From Rhytidiadelphus loreus (lineage: Eukaryota; Streptophyta; Bryopsida; Hypnales; Hylocomiaceae), in assembly GCA_947034895.1 (NCBI GenBank), contig OX344763.1:52451025-52515024 (forward strand): a DNA stretch of 64,000 bases, in the 5' to 3' direction. Below the pieces are notes generated by a model. The model did not search any database. It saw nothing but the letters and a program-made list of their open reading frames with translations, and had not been told where the DNA came from. The position numbers and the translations under genes were made by a program. Position 1 is the stretch's first letter; every line of letters begins with the position of its first letter. Shown piece by piece: positions 55,031 through 64,000 of the stretch.

Positions 55031-55999
55031 ATTTCATGAGTTCCAATTTTCTATGACATGAAAGTACAGCGCAAGGTTCGTGCATCAATTTCTAATTCAA
55101 CGTCCAAGGTCATTCAATGTCACCACCAAATGAATATTTCTTTGGATATTCGGATTTAAGAAGAATTGCTACTTGCACCACATGTTTGTACATTCTTTCT
55201 CACTTGAATTTCATAAGTTCCAATTTTCTAAGACATGAAAATGCAACGCAAGGTTCGTGCATCAATTTCTCATTTAACGTTCAAGGACATTCAATGTCAG
55301 CACCACATGAATATTTCTTTGGATACTTGGATTTAAGAAGAATTGCTACTTGCACCACATGTTTGTACATTCATTTTCACTTGAATTTCATGAGATCCAA
55401 TTTTCTATGACATGAAAGTACAGCGCAAGGTTCGTGCATCAATTTCTAATTCAACGTCCAAGGTCATTCAATGTTACCACCAAATGAATATTTCTTTGGA
55501 GATATGGATTTATGAAGAATTGCAACTTGCACCACATGTTTGCACATTCTTTTTCAATTGAATTTCAGGAGTTCCAATTTTCTAAGACATGAAAATACAG
55601 CGCAAGGTTCGTTCATCAATTTCTAATTCAACGTCCAAGGTCATTGAATGTTACCACCAAATGAATATTTCTTTGGATATTTGGATTTAAGAAGAATTGC
55701 TACTTGCACCACATGTTTGCACATTCTTTTTCACTTGAATTTCATAAGTTCCAATGTTCTAAGACATGAAAATGCAACGCAAGGTTCGTGCATCAATTTC
55801 TAATTTAACGTTCAAGGACATTCAATGTTACCACCAAATGAATATTTCTTTGGATACTTGGATTTAAGAAGAATTGATACTTGCACCACATGTTTGCACA
55901 TTCATTTTCACTTGAATTTCATGAGTTCCAATTTTCTAGGACATGAAAATACAGCGCAAGGTTCGTGCATCAATTTCTAATTTAACGTTCAAGGACATT

Positions 56000-56830
56000 C
56001 AATGTGACCACCAAACGAATGATTTTTTCGATATTTGGATTTAAGAAGAATTGCTACTTGTACCACATGATTGCACATTCTTTTTCACTTGAATTTCAGG
56101 AGTTCCAATATTCTAAGACATGAAAATACAGCGCAAGGTTCGTGCACCAATTTCTAATTGAACGTTCAAGGACATTCAATGTTACCACCAAATGAATAAT
56201 TTTTTCGATATTTGGATTTAAGAAGAATTGCTACTTGCACCACATGATTGCACATTCTTTTTCAATTGAATTTCAGGAGTTCCAATTTTCTAAGACATGA
56301 AAATACAGCACAAGGTTCGTGCTTCAATTTCTAATTGAACGTTCAAGGACATTCAATGTTACCACCAAATGAAGAATTTTTTCGATATTTGGATTTAAGA
56401 AGAATTGCTACTTGCACCACATGATTGCACATTCTTTTTCAATTGAATTTCAGGAGTTCCAATTTTCTAAGACATGAAAATACAGCACAAGGTTCGTGCT
56501 TCAATTTCTAATTGAACGTTCAAGGACATTCAATGTTACCACCAAATGAATAATTTTTTCGATATTTGGATTTAAGTAGAATTGCTACTTGCACCACATG
56601 ATTGCACATTCTTTTTCAATTGAATTTCAGGAGTTCCAATTTTCTAAGACATGAAAATACAGCACAAGGTTCGTGCTTCAATTTCTAATTGAACGTTCAA
56701 GGACATTCAATGTTACCACCAAATGAATAATTTTTTCGATATTTGGATTTAAGAAGAATTGCTACTTGCACCACATGATTGCACATTCTTTTTCAATTGA
56801 ATTTCAGGAGTTCCAATTTTCTATGACATG
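56000..56830 (+). repeat. B-type patch 2 within domain C
   Basis: Five monomers with TTTTTTCGATATTT follow an A-like run. The first carries CCAAACGAATGATTTTTTCG and the third CCAAATGAAGAATTTTTTCG. They share TCTAATTGAACG and GTGCTTCAATTTC with late domain B (about 51,360-51,720). At the right end the sequence returns to C type through GCGCAAGGTTTGTGC. Confidence 0.82.
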
Positions 56831-59490
56831 AAAATACAGCGCAAGGTTTGTGCATCAATTTCTAATTCAACGTCCAAGGTCATTCAATGTGACCACCAAA
56901 TGAATTTTTCTTTGGATAGTTGGATTTATGAAGAATTGCAACTTGCACCACATGTTTGCACATTCTCCTTTATTTGAATTTCATGAGTTCCAATTTTCTA
57001 TGACATGAAAATACAGCGCATGGTTCGTGCATCAATTTCTTATTTATCGTTCAAGGTCATTCAATGTTACCACCAAATGAATATTTCTTTGGATATTTGG
57101 ATTTAAAAAGAATTGCTACTTGCACCACATGTTTGCACATTCATTTTCACTCGAATTTCATAATTTCCAATTTTCTAAGACATGAAAATACAGCGCAAGG
57201 TTCGTACATCAATTTCTTATTTATCGTTCAAGGTCATTCAATGTTACCACGAAATGAATATTTCTTTGGATATTTGGATTTAAGAAGAATTGCTACTCGC
57301 ACCACATGTTTGCACATTCATTTTCACTTGAATTTCATGAGTTCCAATTTTCTTTAAGATGAAACTACAGCGCAAGGTTCGTGGATCGATTTCTCATTGA
57401 ACGTCCAAGGTCATTCAATGTGACCACCAAATGGATATTTCTTTAGATATTTGGATTTAAGAAGAATTGCTACTTGCACCACATGTTTGCACATTCATTT
57501 TCACTTGAATTTCATAAGCTCCAATTTTCTAAAACATGAAAATACAGCGCAAGGTTCGTGCATCGATTTCTCATTTAACGTCCAAGGTCATTCAATGTGA
57601 CCACCAAGTGAATATTTCTTTGGATACTTGGATTTAAGAAGAATTGCAACTTGCACCAGATGTTTACACATTCTTTTTCACTTGAATTTCATGAGTTCCT
57701 ATTTTCTATGACATGAAAATACAGCGCAAGGTTCGTGCATCAATTTCTAATTCAACGTCGAAGGTCATTCAATGTGACCACGAAATGAATATTTCTTTGG
57801 ATACTTGGATTTAAGAAGAATTGCAACTTGCACCAAATGTTTGCACATTCTTTCTCACTTGAATTTCAGGAGTTCCAATTTTCAATGACATGAAAGTACA
57901 GCGCAAGGTTCGTGCATCAATTTCTCATTTAACGTCCAAGGTCATTCAATGTTACCACCAAATGAATATTTCTTTGGATATTTGGATATAAGAAGAATTG
58001 TTACTTGCACCACATGATTGCACATTCTTTTTCAATTGAATTTCATGAGTTCCAATTTTCTATGACATGAAAATACAGCGCAAGGTTTGTGCATCAATTT
58101 CTAATTCAACGTCCAAGGTCATTCAATGTGACCACCAAATGAATTTTTCTTTGGATAGTTGGATTTATGAAGAATTGCAACTTGCACCACATGTTTGCAC
58201 ATTCTCCTTTATTTGAATTTCATGAGTTCCAATTTTCTATGACATGAAAATACAGCACAAGGTTCGTGCATCAATTTCTTATTTATCGTTCAAGGTCATT
58301 CAATGTCACCACCAAATGAATATTTCTTTGGATATTTGGATTTAAGAAGAATTGCTACTTGCACCACATGTTTGCACATTCATTTTCACTCGAATTTCAT
58401 AAGTTCCAATTTTCTAAGACATGAAAATACAGTGCAAGGTTCGTACATCAATTTCTTATTTATCGTTCAAGGTCATTCAATGTTACCACGAAATGAATAT
58501 TTCTTTGGATATTTGGATTTAAGAAGAATTGCTACTTGCACCACATGTTTGCACATTCATTTTCACTTGAATTTCATGAGTTCCAATTTTCTTAACGTTG
58601 AAACTACAGCGCAAGGTTCGTGCATCGATTTCTCATTGAACGTCCAAGGTCATTCAATGTGACCACCAAATGGATATTTCTTTGGATATTTGGATTTAAG
58701 AAGAATTGCTACTTGCACCACATGTTTGCACATTCATTTTCACTTGAATTTCATAAGCTCCAATTTTCTAAAACATGAAAATACAGCGTAAGGTTCGTGC
58801 ATCAATTTCTTATTTATCGTTCAAGGTCATTCATTGTTACCACGAAATGAATATTTCTTTGGATATTTGGATTTAAGAAGAATTGCTACTTGCACCACAT
58901 GTTTGCACATTCATTTTCACTTGAATTTCATGAGTTCCAATTTTCTATAAGATGAAACTACAGCGCAAGGTTCGTGCATCGATTTCTCATTTAACGTCCA
59001 AGGTCATTCAATGTGACCACCAAATGAATATTTCTTTGGATACTTGGATTTAAGAAGAATTGCAACTTGCACCAGATGTTTACACATTCTTTTTCACTTG
59101 AATTTCATGAGTTCCTATTTTCTATGACATGAAAATACAGCGCAAGGTTCGTGCATCAATTTCTAATTCAACGTCCAAGGTCATTCAATGTCACCACCAA
59201 ATGAATATTTCTTTGGATACTTGGATTTAAGAAGAATTGCAACTTGCACCAAATGTTTGCACATTCTTTCTCACTTGAATTTCAGGAGTTCCAATTTTCA
59301 ATGACATGAAAGTACAGCGCAAGGTTCGTGCATCAATTTCTCATTTAACGTCGAAGGTCATTCAATGATACCACCAAATGAATATTTCTTTGGATATTTG
59401 GATATAAGAAGAATTGTTACTTGCACCACATGATTGCACATTCTTTTTCACTTGAATTTCATGAGTTCCAATTTTCTATGACATGAAAAT
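56115..59490 (+). repeat. C-domain 20-22-monomer tandem duplication, copy 1
   Basis: Matches the next segment at 3,540, then 3,717, then 3,894 (20, 21 and 22 monomers). The steps come from one extra B monomer and one extra C monomer in copy 2; near 57,545 this copy fuses GCG of one monomer to the CAAGGTTCGTGCATCGATTT form of the next. Shared markers are GCGCATGGTTCG (57,016 and 60,733), TCATAATTTCC (57,159 and 60,876), GTGGATCGATTT (57,381 and 61,098) and CACCAAGTGAATATTTC (57,601 and 61,495). Confidence 0.85.
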
Positions 59491-59539
59491 ACAGCGCAAG
59501 GTTTGTGCATCAATTTCTAATTCAACGTTCAAGGACATT

Positions 59540-60545
59540 CAATGTTACCACCAAATGAAGAATTTTTTCGATATTTGGATTTAAGAAGAATTGCTACTTG
59601 CACCACATGATTGCACATTCTTTTTCAATTGAATTTCAGGAGTTCCAATTTTCTAAGACATGAAAATACAGCGCAAGGTTCGTGCACCAATTTCTAATTG
59701 AACGTTCAAGGACATTCAATGTTACCACCAAATGAATAATTTTTTCGATATTTGGATTTAAGAAGAATTGCTACTTGCACCACATGATTGCACATTCTTT
59801 TTCAATTGAATTTCAGGAGTTCCAATTTTCTAAGACATGAAAATACAGCACAAGGTTCGTGCTTCAATTTCTAATTGAACGTTCAAGGACATTCAATGTT
59901 ACCACCAAATGAAGAATTTTTTCGATATTTGGATTTAAGAAGAATTGCTACTTGCACCACATGATTGCACATTCTTTTTCAATTGAATTTCAGGAGTTCC
60001 AATTTTGTAAGACATGAAAATACAGCACAAGGTTCGTGCTTCAATTTCTAATTGAACGTTCAAGGACATTCAATGTTACCACCAAATGAAGAATTTTTTC
60101 GATATTTGGATTTAAGAAGAATTGCTACTTGCACCACATGATTGCACATTCTTTTTCAATTGAATTTCAGGAGTTCCAATTTTCTAAGACATGAAAATAC
60201 AGCACAAGGTTCGTGCTTCAATTTCTAATTGAACGTTCAAGGACATTCAATGTTACCACCAAATGAATAATTTTTTCGATATTTGGATTTAAGTAGAATT
60301 GCTACTTGCACCACATGATTGCACATTCTTTTTCAATTGAATTTCAGGAGTTCCAATTTTCTAAGACATGAAAATACAGCACAAGGTTCGTGCTTCAATT
60401 TCTAATTGAACGTTCAAGGACATTCAATGTTACCACCAAATGAATAATTTTTTCGATATTTGGATTTAAGAAGAATTGCTACTTGCACCACATGATTGCA
60501 CATTCTTTTTCAATTGAATTTCAGGAGTTCCAATTTTCTATGACA
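59540..60545 (+). repeat. B-type patch 3 within domain C
   Basis: Six B monomers, three of them with AATGAAGAATTTTTTCG (about 59,555, 59,909 and 60,086). This is the copy of patch 2 carried by the large C-domain duplication, with one extra monomer. The offset to patch 2 changes from 3,540 to 3,717 across it. Confidence 0.85.
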
Positions 60546-63384
60546 TGAAAATACAGCGCAAGGTTTGTGCATCAATTTCTAATTCAACGTCCAAGGTCAT
60601 TCAATGTGACCACCAAATGAATTTTTCTTTGGATAGTTGGATTTATGAAGAATTGCAACTTGCACCACATGTTTGCACATTCTCCTTTATTTGAATTTCA
60701 TGAGTTCCAATTTTCTATGACATGAAAATACAGCGCATGGTTCGTGCATCAATTTCTTATTTATCGTTCAAGGTCATTCAATGTTACCACCAAATGAATA
60801 TTTCTTTGGATATTTGGATTTAAGAAGAATTGCTACTTGCACCACATGTTTGCACATTCATTTTCACTCGAATTTCATAATTTCCAATTTTCTAAGACAT
60901 GAAAATACAGCGCAAGGTTCGTACATCAATTTCTTATTTATCGTTCAAGGTCATTCAATGTTACCACGAAATGAATATTTCTTTGGATATTTGGATTTAA
61001 GAAGAATTGCTACTTGCACCACATGTTTGCACATTCATTTTCACTTGAATTTCATGAGTTCCAATTTTCTTTAAGATGAAACTACAGCGCAAGGTTCGTG
61101 GATCGATTTCTCATTGAACGTCCAAGGTCATTCAATGTGACCACCAAATGGATATTTCTTTGGATATTTGGATTTAAGAAGAATTGCTACTTGCACCACA
61201 TGTTTGCACATTCATTTTCACTTGAATTTCATAAGCTCCAATTTTCTAAAACATGAAAATACAGCGTAAGGTTCGTGCATCAATTTCTTATTTATCGTTC
61301 AAGGTCATTCATTGTTACCACGAAATGAATATTTCTTTGGATATTTGGATTTAAGAAGAATTGCTACTTGCACCACATGTTTGCACATTCATTTTCACTT
61401 GAATTTCATGAGTTCCAATTTTCTATAAGATGAAACTACAGCGCAAGGTTCGTGCATCGATTTCTCATTTAACGTCCAAGGTCATTCAATGTGACCACCA
61501 AGTGAATATTTCTTTGGATACTTGGATTTAAGAAGAATTGCAACTTGCACCAGATGTTTACACATTCTTTTTCACTTGAATTTCATGAGTTCCTATTTTC
61601 TATGACATGAAAATACAGCGCAAGGTTCGTGCATCAATTTCTAATTCAACGTCGAAGGTCATTCAATGTGACCACCAAATGAATATTTCTTTGGATACTT
61701 GGATTTAAGAAGAATTGCACCTTGCACCAAATGTTTGCACATTCTTTCTCACTTGAATTTCAGGAGTTCCAATTTTCAATGACATGAAAGTACAGCGCAA
61801 GGTTCGTGCATCAATTTCTCATTTAACGACCAAGGTCATTCAATGTTACCACCAAATGAATATTTCTTTGGATATTTGGATATAAGAAGAATTGTTACTT
61901 GCACCACATGATTGCACATTCTTTTTCAATTGAATTTCAGGAGTTCCAATTTTCTATGACATGAAAATACAGCGCAAGGTTTGTGCATCAATTTCTAATT
62001 CAACGTCCAAGGTCATTCAATGTGACCACCAAATGAATTTTTCTTTGGATAGTTGGATTTATGAAGAATTGCAACTTGCACCACATGTTTGCACATTCTC
62101 CTTTATTTGAATTTCATGAGTTCCAATTTTCTATGACATGAAAATACAGCGCAAGGTTCGTGCATCAATTTCTTATTTATCGTTCAAGGTCATTCAATGT
62201 TACCACCAAATGAATATTTCTTTGGATATTTGGATTTAAGAAGAATTGCTACTTGCACCACATGTTTGCACATTCATTTTCACTCGAATTTCATAAGTTC
62301 CAATTTTCTAAGACATGAAAATACAGCGCAAGGTTCGTACATCAATTTCTTATTTATCGTTCAAGGTCATTCAATGTTACCACGAAATGAATATTTCTTT
62401 GGATATTTGGATTTAAGAAGAATTGCTACTTGCACCACATGTTTGCATATTCATTTTCACTTGAATTTCATGAGTTCCAATTTTCTTTACGATGAAACTA
62501 CAGCGCAAGGTTCGTGCATCGATTTCTCATTGAACGTCCAAGGTCATTCAATGTGACCACCAAATGGATATTTCTTTGGATATTTGGATTTAAGAAGAAT
62601 TGCTACTTGCACCACATGTTTGCACATTCATTTTCACTTGAATTTCATAAGCTCCAATTTTCTAAAACATGAAAATACAGCGTAAGGTTCGTGCATCAAT
62701 TTCTTATTTATCGTTCAAGGTCATTCATTGTTACCACGAAATGAATATTTCTTTGGATATTTGGATTTAAGAAGAATTGCTACTTGCACCACATGTTTGC
62801 ACATTCATTTTCACTTGAATTTCATGAGTTCCAATTTTCTATAAGATGAAACTACAGCGCAAGGTTCGTGCATCGATTTCTCATTTAACGTCCAAGGTCA
62901 TTCAATGTGACCACCAAATGAATATTTCTTTGGATACTTGGATTTAAGAAGAATTGCAACTTGCACCAGATGTTTACACATTCTTTTTCACTTGAATTTC
63001 ATGAGTTCCTATTTTCTATGACATGAAAATACAGCGCAAGGTTCGTGCATCAATTTCTAATTCAACGTCCAAGGTCATTCAATGTCACCACCAAATGAAT
63101 ATTTCTTTGGATACTTGGATTTAAGAAGAATTGCAACTTGCACCAAATGTTTGCACATTCTTTCTCACTTGAATTTCAGGAGTTCCAATTTTCAATGACA
63201 TGAAAGTACAGCGCAAGGTTCGTGCATCAATTTCTCATTTAACGTCCAAGGTCATTCAATGATACCACCAAATGAATATTTCTTTGGATATTTGGATATA
63301 AGAAGAATTGCTACTTGCACCACATGATTGCACATTCTTTTTCACTTGAATTTCATGAGTTCCAATTTTCTATGACATGAAAAT
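59655..63384 (+). repeat. C-domain 20-22-monomer tandem duplication, copy 2
   Basis: This is the partner of about 56,115-59,490. Visible differences include TTTACGATG against TTAACGTTG (62,486 and 58,592), GACCACC against GACCACG (61,664 and 57,770) and GAATTGCTAC against GAATTGTTAC (63,305 and 59,411). It stops matching at about 63,390, where GGTTCG continues into TTTATCGTTC instead of GGTTTG into TTCAACGTTC. Confidence 0.85.
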
Positions 63385-64000
63385 ACAGCGCAAGGTTCGT
63401 GCATCAATTTCTTATTTATCGTTCAAGGTCATTCAATGTTACCACCAAATGAATATTTCTTTGGATATTTGGATTTAAGAAGAATTGCTACTTGCACCAC
63501 ATGTTTGCACATTCATTTTCACTTGAATTTCATAAGCTCCAATTTTCTAAAACATGAAAATACAGCGTAAGGTTCGTGCATCAATTTCTTATTTATCGTT
63601 CAAGGTCATTCATTGTTACCACGAAATGAATATTTCTTTGGATATTTGGATTTAAGAAGAATTGCTACTTGCACCACATGTTTGCACATTCATTTTCACT
63701 TGAATTTCATGAGTTCCAATTTTCTATAAGATGAAACTACAGCGCAAGGTTCGTGCATCGATTTCTCATTTAACGTCCAAGGTCATTCAATGTGACCACC
63801 AAATGAATATTTCTTTGGATACTTGGATTTAAGAAGAATTGCAACTTGCACCAGATGTTTACACATTCTTTTTCACTTGAATTTCATGAGTTCCTATTTT
63901 CTATGACATGAAAATACAGCGCAAGGTTCGTGCATCAATTTCTAATTCAACGTCCAAGGTCATTCAATGTCACCACCAAATGAATATTTCTTTGGATACT
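62575..64000 (+). repeat. 5-monomer (885 bp) duplication running off the right end
   Basis: From about 63,460 to the window end the sequence matches 62,575-63,115 at +885 (5 x 177): CATAAGCTCC (62,647 and 63,532), ACAGCGTAAGG (62,679 and 63,564), TTCATTGTTACCACG (62,721 and 63,606) and CTATAAGATGAAAC (62,837 and 63,722). The duplication continues beyond the window, so its true length is unknown. Confidence 0.8.

Larger units (their letters stand above)
1..64000 (+). repeat. Tandem satellite DNA array, 177 bp monomer, window-spanning
   Basis: The same unit recurs from the first to the last base. For example, the block starting TTCCAATTTTCTA falls at 1, 178, 354 and 531, giving steps of 177, 176 and 177. 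Offsets between distant matching variants are also multiples of 177, less 1-4 bases (3,185; 9,027; 10,266; 3,717). About 361 monomers fit. A representative monomer has 59 G+C in 177 bases, about 33%. All monomers read in one orientation and I saw no inversion, transposon or unique insert. Arrays of nucleosome-length AT-rich units are typical of eukaryotic centromeric or pericentromeric heterochromatin; that location is inferred, not shown. The family is not one I recognise. Confidence 0.98.
52081..64000 (+). repeat. Domain C: A-like monomers with CGTCCAAGGTC variants
   Basis: At about 52,081 the array switches from B monomers to units with AATATTTCTTTGG and, variously, AACGTCCAAGGTCATTC, AATGTGACCACC, TTTATCGTTCAAGG, CATTCATTTTCACTTG, CATAAGCTCC and CTATAAGATGAAAC. 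In the diagnostic block these resemble A, but the other variants are largely private. Three patches of B monomers lie inside. One monomer near 54,266 has lost a G (ATATTTGATTTAAG). The domain runs off the right end of the window. No gene is present. Confidence 0.88.

Noticed and set aside
52886..62556. Open frames of 96-119 codons in domain C (52,886; 53,879; 55,117; 57,064; 58,303; 60,781; 62,197)
   Set aside because: Same periodic satellite frame. They are copies of one another through the 18-22-monomer duplications, not a gene family.
1..64000. CRISPR array
   Set aside because: The repeats are 177 bp, contiguous, and vary throughout their length. There are no short identical repeats separated by unique spacers and no cas genes.
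1..64000. CENP-B box in the monomer
   Set aside because: The required pattern (TTCG, four bases, A, two bases, CGGG) is absent. The only nearby match is TTCGTGCAT, which lacks the CGGG half; I saw no CGGG in the array.
1..64000. tRNA, rRNA or telomere repeats hidden in the array
   Set aside because: No tRNA-like cloverleaf, no rRNA-like conserved block and no TTTAGGG/TTAGGG-type runs were seen; every base stretch fits the satellite monomer.
1..64000. Assignment to a known satellite family or species
   Set aside because: The unit length resembles plant centromere satellites of about 178 bp, but the sequence does not match the Arabidopsis-type repeat as I know it, and I do not recognise it otherwise. 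A search of satellite databases would be needed.

Overview
The whole 64 kb window is one uninterrupted array of a tandem satellite repeat. The monomer is about 177 bp (some are 176), about 33% GC by hand count of one representative monomer, and every unit I read lies head-to-tail in the same orientation. About 361 copies fit. I found no gene, RNA gene, transposon, CRISPR array or unique-sequence island. This points to a eukaryotic nuclear genome and to a centromeric, pericentromeric or other heterochromatic block. A 177 bp AT-rich monomer is of the size common for nucleosome-length satellites in plants and animals. I do not recognise the family and cannot name the species.

Layout. (1) Domain A, about 1-38,100, has monomers carrying AATATTTCTTTGG and mostly GCGCAAGGTTCGTGCATC. 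It is a patchwork of multi-monomer tandem duplications: 18-mer, 21-mer, 50-mer offset, 51/58-mer, 8-mer and 7-mer. The largest is a near-identical tandem duplication of about 9-10 kb (15.76-26.03 kb and 26.03-35.06 kb). (2) A mosaic zone, about 37,650-40,790, mixes A and B monomers. (3) Domain B, about 40,790-52,080, is a solid run of about 64 monomers carrying AATAATTTTTTCGAT and often GCACAAGGTTCGTGCTTC. It has its own 8-mer, 11-mer and 2-mer duplications. (4) Domain C, about 52,080-64,000, has A-like monomers with GTCCAAGGTCATTCAATGTG and CATTCATTTTCACTTG variants. It is interrupted by three patches of B monomers and carries a 20-22-monomer tandem duplication that runs nearly to the window end.

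Open reading frames up to 156 codons occur on the + strand. They follow from arithmetic: 177 is 3 x 59, so a frame that loses its usual stops runs from monomer to monomer with a 59-residue period. I do not consider them genes. The interest of the window lies in how the array evolved: nested duplication history, layered subfamilies, embedded B patches, and subfamily-specific changes at CpG and hairpin positions. I did not find a new gene system.
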